Positions 35,513 through 46,976 of a DNA stretch of 64,000 nucleotides are shown here, piece after piece. The stretch's first letter is position 1; the number at the start of each line of letters is the position of its first letter. The notes beneath the pieces were generated by a model. The model was not told where the DNA came from, ran no database searches, and was given only the letters and a program-made list of their open reading frames with translations. The translations under genes were made by a program, and so were the position numbers. Source of the DNA: CAITWD01 sp963842065 (GTDB lineage Bacteria; Actinomycetota; Thermoleophilia; Miltoncostaeales; Miltoncostaeaceae); assembly GCA_963842065.1 (NCBI GenBank), contig CAWJEW010000007.1:372001-436000 (forward strand). The letters are read 5' to 3'.

Positions 35513-36865
35513 ATGAGTAGCGATCACACCGACGTGTTCGCGCTCGAGGCGCGGGAGGCGCGAGAGATCGCGCGCCGCGAGGGACGCCCGCTCGCCGAGA
35601 CCGAGCGCGTTGTCGCGATGGTCGAGGCGTCAACGCCCCAAGAGGCCATCGCACGCACCCACGAGAACGAGCGGCTCGCGAACGAGATGGCGACCGGTGC
35701 CCGCGCGCCGATGATCATCAACCTCGGTCCGCAGCACCCCTCGACACACGGCGTGCTGCGTCTCATCGCCGAGCTTGACGGTGAGGTCGTTCGCGACATC
35801 CATCCGGTGATCGGATACCTGCACACGGGCATCGAAAAGCAGTGCGAGAACAAGACGTACTGGCAGGGGATCACGCTCGTCACGCGGATGGACTACCTCG
35901 CGCCGTTCTTCAATATCCATGCGTACACGATGAGCGTGGAGAAGCTGCTGGACCTCGAGGTCCCCGCCCGTGCCCAGTGGCTGCGCGTCATGATCTCCGA
36001 GCTCAACCGCATCACCAGTCACCTGGTGTGGCTGGGCACGAGCGGTCTGGAGCTCGGGGCGATCAGCATCTTCTTCTATGCCTACCGCGAGCGCGACCGA
36101 GCGCTCGACTTGTTCGAGATGATTTCGGGCGAGCGCATGAACCACCGCTACTTCCAGGTCGGCGGCTGCGCGGACGACATGCCCCCGGGCTTCGAGAAGC
36201 TGCTGCGCCAGTTCGTCACCGAAATGCCCTCACGCATCGACGAGTACGAGGGGCTGCTCTCGCAGAACCCGATCTGGCTGGAGCGCACCCGCGGGGTCGG
36301 CTCGCTGCCGCCCGACCAGCTGATCGACCTCGGGATCACCGGTCCGGCGCTGCGCGCCGCCGGCGTCGATCTCGATCTGCGTAAGGCACGACCCTACTCG
36401 GGCTATGAACACTTCGACTTCAACGTGCCCGTCGGCACCAACGGCGACGCTTACGATCGGTACCTGGTCAGGCTCCGGGAGATGCGCGAATCGGTGCGCA
36501 TCATCGAGCAGTGTCTCGACGGGATGCCCGAGGGGTCGCACATCGCCGACAACCGCAAAGTCGTCCTGCCGCCGCGCGGGGAGCTGGCGACGTCGATGGA
36601 AGCGCTCATCCATCACTTCAAGCTCGTCACCGAAGGCTTCACCGTGCCCGAGGGTGAGGCGTACACCGCGGTGGAATCTCCGCGCGGTGAGCTCGGGTGC
36701 TATGTGGTGGCCGACGGCAGCCCCAAGCCCGTGCGTGTGCACATGCGCGACCCGAGCTTCGTCAACCTTCAGTGCCTTCGTCCGATGGCCAAGAACGCCT
36801 ACCTCGCCGACCTGATCGTGATGATCGGATCCATGGACAACGTCATGGGCGGGGTGGATCGCTGA
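35513..36865 (+). CDS. nuoD: NADH-quinone oxidoreductase subunit D
   Basis: NuoD (49-kDa subunit) forms most of the quinone site with NuoB. The 450-residue protein has MIINLGPQHPSTHGVLRLIAELDGE, HTGIEKQCENKTYWQ, GGCADDMPPGF and the C-terminal MRDPSFVNLQCLRPMAKNAYLADLIVMIGSMDNVMGGVDR. The first about 60 residues are an acidic, helical extension with an unusual arginine- and glutamate-rich composition not seen in typical NuoD. It starts at ATG 35513. Confidence 0.96.
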   Translation: MSSDHTDVFALEAREAREIARREGRPLAETERVVAMVEASTPQEAIARTHENERLANEMATGARAPMIINLGPQHPSTHGVLRLIAELDGEVVRDIHPVIGYLHTGIEKQCENKTYWQGITLVTRMDYLAPFFNIHAYTMSVEKLLDLEVPARAQWLRVMISELNRITSHLVWLGTSGLELGAISIFFYAYRERDRALDLFEMISGERMNHRYFQVGGCADDMPPGFEKLLRQFVTEMPSRIDEYEGLLSQNPIWLERTRGVGSLPPDQLIDLGITGPALRAAGVDLDLRKARPYSGYEHFDFNVPVGTNGDAYDRYLVRLREMRESVRIIEQCLDGMPEGSHIADNRKVVLPPRGELATSMEALIHHFKLVTEGFTVPEGEAYTAVESPRGELGCYVVADGSPKPVRVHMRDPSFVNLQCLRPMAKNAYLADLIVMIGSMDNVMGGVDR

Positions 36866-36908
36866 TGGCGGCCTGGAGACGTCGGATCACGACCATGAGT
36901 AGTGCCTG

Positions 36909-37409
36909 ATGACCGCAGATCAGATCAGCGCCCACATCGAGCCGATCCGGCACGAGTTCGCCGAAGCTCGCTCACTTGTGCTGCCGGCACTCAAGTACGC
37001 CCAGACCGAAAAGGGTCACCTGACGCGCGAGGACCTCGAGGCGGTCGCCGAGGCGACCGGGTTCACCGCGGCATTCGTCGAGAGCGTGGCGTCGTTTTAC
37101 GACCGGCTCTACCTGGAGCCGACGGGCACGCGCGTGGTGAGCGTCTGTGTGACGCTGTCGTGCATGCTCCGCGGCGCCGACGAGGTTTGGGAACACCTGT
37201 GTGACCGCGAGGGCGTCTCGCACCACGGGGGCACCGGCGAGGACGGGCGCATCACGATCCAGCAGGCGCAGTGTCTCGGGTACTGCGACCACGCCCCGTG
37301 CATCCAGGTGGACGCCGAGGAGACCATCGGGCCGATGACTCCCGACGCTGCCGCGAAGCTCGTCGACGACCTGCGACAGGCCCCCGCTCCCGACGAGTTC
37401 AGGAGGTAG
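36909..37409 (+). CDS. nuoE: NADH-quinone oxidoreductase subunit E
   Basis: NuoE (24-kDa) holds the [2Fe-2S] cluster N1a in the NADH-oxidising module. The 166-residue protein has cysteines in VCVTLSCML and CLGYCDHAPC, matching the C-x4/5-C and C-x3-C ligand pattern. The helical N-terminus (LPALKYAQTEKGHLTREDLEAVAEATGF) is typical. ATG 36909 follows a 43-bp gap after nuoD. Confidence 0.95.
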   Translation: MTADQISAHIEPIRHEFAEARSLVLPALKYAQTEKGHLTREDLEAVAEATGFTAAFVESVASFYDRLYLEPTGTRVVSVCVTLSCMLRGADEVWEHLCDREGVSHHGGTGEDGRITIQQAQCLGYCDHAPCIQVDAEETIGPMTPDAAAKLVDDLRQAPAPDEFRR

Positions 37410-37413
37410 ACGC

Positions 37414-38724
37414 GTGCCGATCCTGAACAGCGTCTATCGCCATCGCGTGGCCGGCCACGAGCTGACCGACATCACCGACTACCAGGCCGCCGGCGGTTTT
37501 GACGCGCTCAAGCAGGCGCTCGGGGAAATGGAGCCGGACGACCTGCTGTACGTCTTTCACCGGTCGGGCCTGCGCGGCCGCGGCGGCGCAGGGTTCCCGA
37601 TGGGCCGTAAGGCCAGCTTCCTGCCCAAGGACGCCAAGCTGGCAAAGTACGTCGTCTGCAATGCGGACGAGAGTGAGCCGGGGACCTTCAAGGACCGCGA
37701 GATCATCGAGATGAACCCGTTCCAGCTCATCGAGGGCGTTGCCCTCGCCGGGTATGCGATCGGGGCCGAGCGCGGATACATCTACATCCGCGGCGAGTAC
37801 GAGTATCAGGCGCGCATCCTCCACGAGGCCATCCGCTCCGCCCGTGAGGCCGGGTTCCTGGGTACGGGCATCCTGCGCTCGACCTTCACCTTCGACATCA
37901 CCCTCTACCGCGGCGCAGGGGCATACATCTGCGGCGAGGAAACCGGATTGCTCGAGAGTCTTGAGGGCAAGCGCGGCCAGCCGCGCCTGAAGCCGCCCTT
38001 CCCGGCGGTCGCCGGTCTCTACAACTCACCCACGCTCATCAACAACGTGGAGACGCTCTCGGCGCTGCCGCCAATCGTCACTCGCGGCGCGGATTGGTAC
38101 GCCGCCCTCGGACCGGAGAAGAGCCCGGGTTCCAAGATCTTCTCGGTGTCCGGGCACGTCCAGCGTCCCGGCAACTACGAGGTCGTCCTCGGCGAGACGA
38201 CGCTGCGCGAGCTGATCTTCGAGCACGCCGGCGGTGTCCGCGACGGGCAGCGCGTCAAAGCGATCTGGGTCGGCGGCTCCTCGGTGCCAGTGCTGGGCGA
38301 GCAGCACCTGGACACGCCGCTGGATTACGAGTCGCTGAACGCGGTCGGGACGTTCCTGGGGTCCGGCGGCTGCATCGTGATGGACGATTCGGGCTGCATC
38401 GTGCGGGCGACGCTGCGCCTGGCGAGCTTCTATCGACACGAAAGCTGCGGCAAGTGCACGCCCTGCAGGGAGGGCACCGGTTGGATGGAGCGCATCCTGC
38501 AGCGCATCGTCGACGGTGACGGCCGCATGGAGGACCTGGAGTTGCTGGAGTCCATCTTCGGGCGGATCTCGGGCAAGGTGCTTTGCGCGCTGGCGGATGG
38601 TGCGGTCGCGCCGATCTCCAGCGCGCTCAAGCTGTTCCGGGACGACTTCGTCGCCGCCATCGAGGACGGCGGCACCCCGCGTCCCGAGCCGATGTGGCCC
38701 GCGTCCCCCGCCGAGGCGAGGTAG
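37414..38724 (+). CDS. nuoF: NADH-quinone oxidoreductase subunit F
   Basis: NuoF binds FMN and NADH and carries cluster N3. The 436-residue protein has the glycine-rich GRGGAGFPMGRK, NADESEPGTFKDRE, the NADH loop GAGAYICGEETGLLESLEGKRGQPRLKPPFPA, and the cluster motif ESCGKCTPCREGT. The GTG at 37414 has AGGAGG upstream. It is followed by nuoG after five bases. Confidence 0.96.
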   Translation: MPILNSVYRHRVAGHELTDITDYQAAGGFDALKQALGEMEPDDLLYVFHRSGLRGRGGAGFPMGRKASFLPKDAKLAKYVVCNADESEPGTFKDREIIEMNPFQLIEGVALAGYAIGAERGYIYIRGEYEYQARILHEAIRSAREAGFLGTGILRSTFTFDITLYRGAGAYICGEETGLLESLEGKRGQPRLKPPFPAVAGLYNSPTLINNVETLSALPPIVTRGADWYAALGPEKSPGSKIFSVSGHVQRPGNYEVVLGETTLRELIFEHAGGVRDGQRVKAIWVGGSSVPVLGEQHLDTPLDYESLNAVGTFLGSGGCIVMDDSGCIVRATLRLASFYRHESCGKCTPCREGTGWMERILQRIVDGDGRMEDLELLESIFGRISGKVLCALADGAVAPISSALKLFRDDFVAAIEDGGTPRPEPMWPASPAEAR

Positions 38725-38729
38725 GAACG

Positions 38730-41033
38730 ATGGCTGATTATGCACCGGTTGATACCTCGGTTGAAAACCTCGTCACGCTCGAGCTCAACGGCCGCTCGGT
38801 GAGCGCGCCGGCCGGCACGATGCTGGTCGACGCCGCATACGCGGCCGGTGTGGAGATCCCGATCTTCTGCTACGAGCCGCGTTTGGGTCCGCCGATCGGC
38901 GCGTGCCGGATGTGTCTGGTCGACATCGAGGGCATGCGCGGCCTGCAGACCGCCTGCAATACGCCGGTGGCGCAGGACATGGTCGTCCGCACCGAGACGC
39001 CCGTGGTCAAGGATGCCCAAGACGGGATCCTCGAGCAGCTGCTGATCCATCACCCGCTCGACTGTCCGGTCTGCGACAAGGGCGGTGAGTGCCCGTTGCA
39101 GGACCGAACCTTCAAGTTCGGCCCCGGCAAGTCACGGTTCATCGAGCCCAAGCGCCACTGGCCGAAGCCGCTCGAGCTCTCCAGCCGCATTGCGCTTGAC
39201 CGCGAGCGCTGCATCCGCTGCTTCCGCTGCGTGCGCTTCAGCCAGGAGGTCGCCCAGGACGGGCAGCTGACCATGCAGGAGCGCGGTGCGCTCAGCGAGA
39301 TCACCACGTTCAGCGGGGACGCATACGAGGCACGCTTTACGGGGAACATCATCGACATTTGTCCGGTCGGAGCCCTGACGAGCATCCCGTACCGGTTCGT
39401 GGCGCGGCCGTGGGACGTGACCAACACCCCGTCGGTCTGCGGGCTCTGCCCGGTCGGATGCAACACGGAGCTGACGACGCGCGAGGGCGAGCTGAAGCGG
39501 GTGAGCGGGCGGGACGACCCCAACTACGCCGTCGAGGAAGGTTGGCTGTGTGACAAGGGCCGCTGGGGCTACGACATCGCCCACAGCGACGAGCGGCTGA
39601 CCCAGTCCGTGATTCGCGAAGCCACGGGCGACCGGACCGCCGAGCTCGACGATGTCCTGCCGGCGGTGGCAAGCCTGCTGCGCGGGCGTTGTGTGGCGGT
39701 CCTGCTCGGGGGCACCGCGACCCTGGAAGAGGCGGGCATCGCGCTGGACCTGGCTGCCGTGGGCACCCTGCCGGGCGCGGTGGTGGGGCGGCTCGGCGTG
39801 CCGGTCGGCGCGCTCGGCGATGTGCGGACGAAGCCCGGCGCGGAGCTCGGCGACCTCGACGACGCGGACCTGGTCGTGGTTATCGGCGGCGACCCGGGCA
39901 GCCAGCAGCCGGTCACCGAGCTGCGGATCCGCAAGGCCAACCGCTTTGGCGCCACGGTGATTGGCTGCGGTCCCCGCCCGCACAGCGTCGAAGTGCTCGG
40001 TGAGTTCCGTCGCACGGCACCCAGCGGTCTCGCCGACGCGATTCGCGCGCTCGGCGAGCAGGTCGCAGCCGCGACTGCCCCGATCGTGCTCTGGGATGAG
40101 GCCGACCTCGCCGCGGATGCGGACGCCACGAACGCCCTCGGCGAGCTGCTCGCTGCCAACGGCCACGCCCGTCAGATCGCCCTCGGGGCCGACGTCAACG
40201 GCGCGGGCCTGGCTGCGCTTGGCATCCCGACAACAGGAGTGTTTGAGGCGGTCCGCGACGGCAGGGTCGACGCGCTGGTGTGTCTTCACGCCGACCCGCT
40301 GGGGGCCGCGGGCCGGGATGGCTGGGCGGCGGCACTCGACGGCTTCGCCGGCCCGGTGATTGCGATCGCCACACATGCGACGCCGACGAGCGCGCGCGCC
40401 GACGTCGTCCTGCCGGCGTTCACGATGTGGGAGCAGGAGGGCACCCTGGTCTCCATGACCGGCCGTGCCCAGCGGGTGCGTCCCGGTGCGGCCGGACCGT
40501 CGGGAGCCGCCGCGGGTTGGGAGCTGCTGGTCGCGACCGCGCACTACCTCGGCGCGTCGCCCGCCTACCGCACGGCCGCCTCGGCGTTTCGGGCGACCGT
40601 CGCCAACCATCCGGCGTTTGCGGGTCTCACGCCTGAATTGATCGGCCTGAGCGGTACGCGTATCGGTACCGGGCCGGCATCGGCCGATGGCGTGGTCGCG
40701 CCACCCGTCGATGACGAGGGGCTCGCGCTCGTGACCATCCACGATCAGTTCGGTGATGTCGCGGCGGCCGCATCTCACGCGCTTCGCACCGCGTTCCAGG
40801 AGCCGATTCTGCGGGTGCACCCGAGCACCGCGGCGGCCAACTCGTGCGAGGACGGCGTGCTCGTCGTCCTGACGAGTCCCGAGGGCCGCTCTGGGCCGCT
40901 GCCGGTCCGTTGTGACCCGCGCGTGCCCGAAGGAATCGTCGTCGCGCCGATCGGCGCGCCGGGTGCGCCGACCGAGGGCGCGCTCGCCCGTGACAACCGC
41001 CGCCTTCGCGTCCGACTGGAGCGGATGTCGTGA
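38730..41033 (+). CDS. nuoG: NADH-quinone oxidoreductase subunit G
   Basis: NuoG is the largest peripheral subunit, carrying several clusters. The 767-residue protein has the [2Fe-2S] ligands in PIFCYEPRLGPPIGACRMCLVDIEG, the H-x3-C-x2-C-x5-C cluster in HHPLDCPVCDKGGECP, the RCIRCFRCVRF...CPVG cluster, and an N7-type set C-x2-C-x3-C (VCGLCPVGCN) with a later Cys in WLCDKGRWGYD. The rest is a molybdopterin-fold domain without cofactor. ATG 38730 is the best start; the longer frame is shadow of nuoF. Confidence 0.95.
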   Translation: MADYAPVDTSVENLVTLELNGRSVSAPAGTMLVDAAYAAGVEIPIFCYEPRLGPPIGACRMCLVDIEGMRGLQTACNTPVAQDMVVRTETPVVKDAQDGILEQLLIHHPLDCPVCDKGGECPLQDRTFKFGPGKSRFIEPKRHWPKPLELSSRIALDRERCIRCFRCVRFSQEVAQDGQLTMQERGALSEITTFSGDAYEARFTGNIIDICPVGALTSIPYRFVARPWDVTNTPSVCGLCPVGCNTELTTREGELKRVSGRDDPNYAVEEGWLCDKGRWGYDIAHSDERLTQSVIREATGDRTAELDDVLPAVASLLRGRCVAVLLGGTATLEEAGIALDLAAVGTLPGAVVGRLGVPVGALGDVRTKPGAELGDLDDADLVVVIGGDPGSQQPVTELRIRKANRFGATVIGCGPRPHSVEVLGEFRRTAPSGLADAIRALGEQVAAATAPIVLWDEADLAADADATNALGELLAANGHARQIALGADVNGAGLAALGIPTTGVFEAVRDGRVDALVCLHADPLGAAGRDGWAAALDGFAGPVIAIATHATPTSARADVVLPAFTMWEQEGTLVSMTGRAQRVRPGAAGPSGAAAGWELLVATAHYLGASPAYRTAASAFRATVANHPAFAGLTPELIGLSGTRIGTGPASADGVVAPPVDDEGLALVTIHDQFGDVAAAASHALRTAFQEPILRVHPSTAAANSCEDGVLVVLTSPEGRSGPLPVRCDPRVPEGIVVAPIGAPGAPTEGALARDNRRLRVRLERMS

Positions 41034-42031
41034 CCGAGCCCTTTTTCTTGATCGTGATCGAGGCGCTGCTGACCGTCCTGATCGTGCTGAACGGGTTTGC
41101 CTTCGCGACGCTGTGGGAGCGCAAGCTGCTCGGACGCTTCCAGGCCCGCTACGGCCCGAACCGTGCCGGCCCCGTCGGGTATATGCAGCCGCTGGCCGAC
41201 CTGCTCAAGCTGGTCTTCAAGGAAGACTTCGTGCCCGAGGGGGCAAACCGGCTGTTGTTCCAGATCGCGCCATTGGTCTCGGTCATCACGGCCGTGACGG
41301 CGATCGCGATGATTCCGTTTGGCGAACCGATCCACGTCGATGGATACCGGGTCCAGCTGGTGGGCGCCAACGTCTCCGTCGGACTGCTGGTGCTGTTTGC
41401 GCTGTCCGGACTTGCCTCCTACGCCTTGATCCTCGGCGGCTGGGCCAGTGGCAACAAGTACAGCCTGCTCGGCGCCGCACGCTCGGCCGCCCAGCTCGTT
41501 TCGTACGAGGTCGCCCTGGGCCTTTCGGTGATCGGCGTCGTGATGATCAGCCGCAGCCTTTCGCTCGTGGACATCGTCCACGCCCAGCAGTCGAGCACGT
41601 GGTTCATCCTCTTTCAGCCAATCGGCTTCATCATCTTCCTCATCGCCGCGGTGGCGGAGACCAATCGGGCCCCGTTCGACCTTCCCGAGGCCGAGTCCGA
41701 ACTGGTCGCCGGCTACCACACCGAGTACGCCGGCATGAAGTTCGCGATGTTCCAGATGGGCGAATACGTGAGCATGATGGTGATCTCTGCGCTCGGCGCG
41801 ACCCTGTTTTTGGGCGGGTACTTCGGTCCGTGGCTGCCGAGCTCGCTCGGGTTCATCTGGCTGATCATCAAGATCATCGCGCTGCTGTTCCTGTTTATCT
41901 GGCTGCGCGCGACGCTGCCGCGGCTACGTTACGACCAGCTCATGCGCTTCGGCTGGAAGTTCCTGCTGCCGATCGCCACCGCCAACCTCGTCGTCACGGC
42001 GGTCATCGTCGCCGTGTTCTTCCAGAAGTGA
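41030..42031 (+). CDS. nuoH: NADH-quinone oxidoreductase subunit H
   Basis: NuoH forms the membrane part of the quinone channel. The 333-residue protein has about eight transmembrane helices and the conserved GRFQARYGPNRAGPVGYMQPLADLLKLVFKEDFVP and FIIFLIAAVAETNRAPFDLPEAESELVAGYHTEYAGMKFAMF blocks, with the loop acids that contact quinone. Its GTG overlaps the nuoG stop (GTGA). Confidence 0.96.
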   Translation: MTEPFFLIVIEALLTVLIVLNGFAFATLWERKLLGRFQARYGPNRAGPVGYMQPLADLLKLVFKEDFVPEGANRLLFQIAPLVSVITAVTAIAMIPFGEPIHVDGYRVQLVGANVSVGLLVLFALSGLASYALILGGWASGNKYSLLGAARSAAQLVSYEVALGLSVIGVVMISRSLSLVDIVHAQQSSTWFILFQPIGFIIFLIAAVAETNRAPFDLPEAESELVAGYHTEYAGMKFAMFQMGEYVSMMVISALGATLFLGGYFGPWLPSSLGFIWLIIKIIALLFLFIWLRATLPRLRYDQLMRFGWKFLLPIATANLVVTAVIVAVFFQK

Positions 42032-42065
42032 GGCCACTGACGGTGTCCCGCCAGGAGGTCGTCGC

Positions 42066-42527
42066 GTGAGTGTTCAAGATCAGGTCAAGGGCTTTGGCAT
42101 CACGTTCCGCACGATGCTCAGCCGTCCGGTGACCCTCGGCTACCCGGAGGTCAAGACGCCGGTGTTTCCGCGGTTCCGCGGGCGCCATCAGCTCTGGCGG
42201 TTCGACAACGGCCTCGAGAAGTGCGTGGGCTGCTCGCTGTGCGTGGCCGCCTGCCCGGCCGACTGCATCCGTGTCGTGGCCGAGGAAAACACACCTGAGC
42301 ATCGCGTCTCGGCCGGCGAGCGCTACGCCCGCATCTATGAGATCAACATGTCGCGGTGCATCTTCTGTGGCTATTGCGAGCTGGCGTGCCCGTTCGACGC
42401 CATCACGCTCGAGCACTCCTACGAGCTCTCCGAGCGGGAGCGCGACCTGATGGTCTACACCAAGGACATGTTGTTGACCCCCGCACCCAAGCAGCCGCCG
42501 TTGCGGACCGAAGGCCAGCGGATCTGA
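42066..42527 (+). CDS. nuoI: NADH-quinone oxidoreductase subunit I
   Basis: NuoI (TYKY) carries clusters N6a and N6b. The 153-residue protein has two ferredoxin motifs, EKCVGCSLCVAACP and SRCIFCGYCELACPFDAI, with all eight cysteines. The N-terminal amphipathic helix (QVKGFGITFRTMLSRPVTLGYPE) is as expected. It starts at GTG 42066, 34 bp after nuoH. Confidence 0.96.
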   Translation: MSVQDQVKGFGITFRTMLSRPVTLGYPEVKTPVFPRFRGRHQLWRFDNGLEKCVGCSLCVAACPADCIRVVAEENTPEHRVSAGERYARIYEINMSRCIFCGYCELACPFDAITLEHSYELSERERDLMVYTKDMLLTPAPKQPPLRTEGQRI

Positions 42528-42586
42528 GGGGTCGCCGCATGAAACGCCACGCACAGCCCGACACCCAAGGCGTAAGGTAACCCGCC

Positions 42587-43111
42587 GTGGGTGAACGCAT
42601 CTTCTTCGCGATTGCCGCCGTTGGCATCATCTCCTCGGCAGTCGCAGTCATCACCCTGCGCAACCCCTTTCGGGCCGCCGTTGCGCTGATCGTCTCGCTG
42701 CTGTCGGTCGCCGTGATCTTCCTGCTCCAACGCGCGCCCTTTGTCGCGATGATCCAGGTGATCGTCTACGCCGGCGCCATCGTCGTGCTGTTCCTGTTCG
42801 TGATCGCGTACCTGGGGGACCGGCCGCCGGAGATCGGCATCGACCCGCTGGCCAGATACCAGGTCCTGGCGTGGCTGGCGATCATCGGCTTGGCCATCGA
42901 GGGCTTCCTCGCCCTGGGCAACAGCCGACTGCCGGGGATTCGCTCCAACCCGTTCCAGGTGTCGGACATCGGTAGTCCACAGGCGATCGGCCACGCGTTC
43001 CTGGACCACTTCATCGCGGCCTTCGAGGGCACCTCACTCGTACTCCTGGTCGCCGCGGTGGGTGCCGTGCTGCTGGCACGGCGCGCCGTGCTCGGGGAAC
43101 GTGGCCGATGA
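42587..43111 (+). CDS. nuoJ: NADH-quinone oxidoreductase subunit J
   Basis: NuoJ is a five-helix membrane subunit. The 174-residue protein shows the helix-three region QRAPFVAMIQVIVYAGAIVVLFLFVI, a conserved signature containing the pi-bulge helix. It starts at GTG 42587 with AAGGT upstream, about 60 bp after nuoI. Its last codons overlap nuoK (ATGA). Confidence 0.94.
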   Translation: MGERIFFAIAAVGIISSAVAVITLRNPFRAAVALIVSLLSVAVIFLLQRAPFVAMIQVIVYAGAIVVLFLFVIAYLGDRPPEIGIDPLARYQVLAWLAIIGLAIEGFLALGNSRLPGIRSNPFQVSDIGSPQAIGHAFLDHFIAAFEGTSLVLLVAAVGAVLLARRAVLGERGR

Positions 43112-43449
43112 CCCTGGACGTCGTTGCCGTGCATCATCAGACGACTGGCGTGCCGTTGTCGTGGTACCTGGCCCTGTCGGGGGTGCTGTTCCTGATCGGG
43201 CTGCTCGGCGTGCTGACCCGCCGGAACCCCCTGCTGCTGTTGCTCGCCGTCGAGTTGATGCTCAACTCGGCCAACATCGCCCTGGTCGGGTTCTCCCGCT
43301 ACTGGAATGTCAGCGACGGGCAGATCTTCGCGCTCGTGGTCATGGTGGTGGCCGCGTCCGAAGTGGTGATCGGGCTGGGGCTGATCGTTGCCGTGTATCG
43401 CCAGCGCCTGGCGCTCGACGTGGACGCGCTCTCGCGTCTGAAGGGATGA
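43108..43449 (+). CDS. nuoK: NADH-quinone oxidoreductase subunit K
   Basis: NuoK is a three-helix membrane subunit with two key glutamates. The 113-residue protein has LLLLAVELMLNSANIALVGF with the helix-two Glu, and MVVAASEVVIGLGLIVAVYRQR with the helix-three Glu. The ATG overlaps the nuoJ stop, and its own stop overlaps the nuoL ATG. Confidence 0.95.
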   Translation: MTLDVVAVHHQTTGVPLSWYLALSGVLFLIGLLGVLTRRNPLLLLLAVELMLNSANIALVGFSRYWNVSDGQIFALVVMVVAASEVVIGLGLIVAVYRQRLALDVDALSRLKG

Positions 43450-45392
43450 GCCGGAGTGAGCATGCCCGACGCGAGGACCGCACCATGCTGATCACGACGC
43501 TGGCCTGGATCGTGATCGGTCTGCCCCTCGGCGGGACGCTGCTGCTCTCGCTCTGGCCGGGTGAGCCGGACCGGGAACTCAGCCGCGTCGTGGGCGTCGG
43601 CACGGTCGCGACGGGTTTCCTCCTGACGGTCATCGTGTTCATCGACCTACTCAGCCGAACGCCGTCACACCGGTTCGGCGAACAAACCCTGTGGCAGTGG
43701 GCCAACGTCGACGGTTTGCGGATTAATCTGGAGATCTTGGTCGACCCCCTGTCGAACATGATGATGCTCATCATCACCGGGGTCGGCGCGCTGATTGTCT
43801 GGTACTCGACCGAGTACATGGCCGAAGACCGCGATTACCGGCGCTTCTTCGCCGAGATGAACTTCTTCATCTTCGCGATGCTCCTGCTGGTGCTCGCCGC
43901 CAACTTCTTCTTCCTGATCGTGGGCTGGGCGCTCGTCGGTCTCGCCAGCTACCTGCTCATCGGCTACTACTACGACAAGCCGTCCGCGGTCGCCGCCGCC
44001 AAGAAGGCCTTCGTGATCAACGTGATCGGTGACGCGGGCCTCGTGCTCGGCGCGTTCCTGATCGCCAAGACCTTCGGCACGCTGGACTATGTCCAGGTCT
44101 TTCACGCGGCGCCCCAGCAGTTGGGCCGGCACTCGTTCACCGCGGAGATGATCTGTCTGCTCCTGTTCGTCGGCTGTGCCGCCAAGAGCGCGCAGATCCC
44201 GCTCCACAGTTGGCTCCCGGACGCGATGGAGGGCCCGACCCCGGTCTCGGCGCTCATCCACGCCGCGACCATGGTGACCGCCGGCGTCTATCTGATCGTG
44301 CGTTGCAACGTGCTGTTCCAGCTGGCGCACTACGTCTCGGACTACGTCGCCGTGACCGGCGCGGTGACGCTGCTGGTCGCTGCCAGCATCGCGATGGTGC
44401 AGGAGGACATCAAGCGGGTGCTGGCGTGGTCGACGGTCAGCCAGATCGGCTACATGATGGTGGCGGCCGGGCTCGGGCTCTACAGCGCGGCCATGTTCCA
44501 CCTGTTGATGCACGCGTTCTTCAAGGCCCTGCTCTTCCTGACCGCCGGTATCGTCATCCACGCCCTTGCCGGCGAGCAGGGCATGGACCGGATGGGCGGT
44601 CTGCATCGACTGCTCAAGTTCGCCTCGTTCGCGATGCTGATCGGCTGCCTGTCGATCTCCGGCATCCCGCCCTTCTCGGGATTCTTCTCCAAAGACGAGA
44701 TCCTCTCGTCGGCGATGGCCGCCGGGCCCCTGGGGATCGTATGCGGGATCGCGGGCCTCATCGGCGCCGGCATGACCGCCTTCTACATGTTCCGCATGTA
44801 CTTCCGGACGTTCAGCGGCCCCGATCGCGAGGGCGGCTACCACCCGCACCCGCACATGTGCGGTCTCGCGATGGCCATCCCCGTTGGGGTGCTCGCGGTG
44901 CTGTCAACGTTCGGTGGGTTCATCCAGGTCCCGGGCGGCTGGCACCTGGTGACCACGTGGCTTGCGCCCTCGCTGCCCGCCCAGCCGGTCATCAACGCCT
45001 CGGCGGCGGTGCAGTGGATCACCAGCATTGTCTCGGTCGCGCTTGCCGCGACCGGCATCGCTGTGGCGTGGTGGCTCTTCGGTGCGGGTCCCGAGCGGCG
45101 GCTGGCCTACGCCAACAAGCTGCGCGGGGTGCGCGGCGTGCTGCTTGCCGAGTGGGGCTTTGATGAGGCCTACGAGGACGTCATCGTCCAGCCCGGTCGC
45201 GATCTTGGCGACGCGGCGATCCGGACGGCCGAGCCGGACGTCACCCAGGGCATCGTGGCCCTCGCGACCGGCGCCTCGATGGTGACCGCGCGCGGGCTGC
45301 ACCGCATGCAAACCGGCCTTGTGCGCACCTACGCGTTCGCCGTGATCGCGGGCGCCGCGATCGTCGGCCTGATCGTCATCCTGGCGAGGTGA
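43446..45392 (+). CDS. nuoL: NADH-quinone oxidoreductase subunit L
   Basis: NuoL is the distal antiporter-like proton-pumping subunit. The 648-residue protein has the proton-antiporter core with LLIGYYYDKPSAVAAAKKAFVINVIGD, KSAQIPLHSWLPDAMEGPTPVSALIHAATMVTAGVYL and DIKRVLAWSTVSQIGYMM, containing the conserved Lys and Glu residues. It ends with the long lateral-helix region and a last transmembrane helix. ATG 43446 overlaps the nuoK stop; ATG 43485 is a possible alternative. Confidence 0.95.
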   Translation: MSRSEHARREDRTMLITTLAWIVIGLPLGGTLLLSLWPGEPDRELSRVVGVGTVATGFLLTVIVFIDLLSRTPSHRFGEQTLWQWANVDGLRINLEILVDPLSNMMMLIITGVGALIVWYSTEYMAEDRDYRRFFAEMNFFIFAMLLLVLAANFFFLIVGWALVGLASYLLIGYYYDKPSAVAAAKKAFVINVIGDAGLVLGAFLIAKTFGTLDYVQVFHAAPQQLGRHSFTAEMICLLLFVGCAAKSAQIPLHSWLPDAMEGPTPVSALIHAATMVTAGVYLIVRCNVLFQLAHYVSDYVAVTGAVTLLVAASIAMVQEDIKRVLAWSTVSQIGYMMVAAGLGLYSAAMFHLLMHAFFKALLFLTAGIVIHALAGEQGMDRMGGLHRLLKFASFAMLIGCLSISGIPPFSGFFSKDEILSSAMAAGPLGIVCGIAGLIGAGMTAFYMFRMYFRTFSGPDREGGYHPHPHMCGLAMAIPVGVLAVLSTFGGFIQVPGGWHLVTTWLAPSLPAQPVINASAAVQWITSIVSVALAATGIAVAWWLFGAGPERRLAYANKLRGVRGVLLAEWGFDEAYEDVIVQPGRDLGDAAIRTAEPDVTQGIVALATGASMVTARGLHRMQTGLVRTYAFAVIAGAAIVGLIVILAR

Positions 45393-45397
45393 CCGGC

Positions 45398-46972
<1,575 letters not shown>

Positions 46973-46976
<4 letters not shown>

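Noticed and set aside
43446..43484. Doubt about nuoL start
   Set aside because: ATG 43485 would give a cleaner N-terminus, but ATG 43446 keeps the ATGA overlap with nuoK seen at other junctions, so I kept the longer form and did not list a separate finding.
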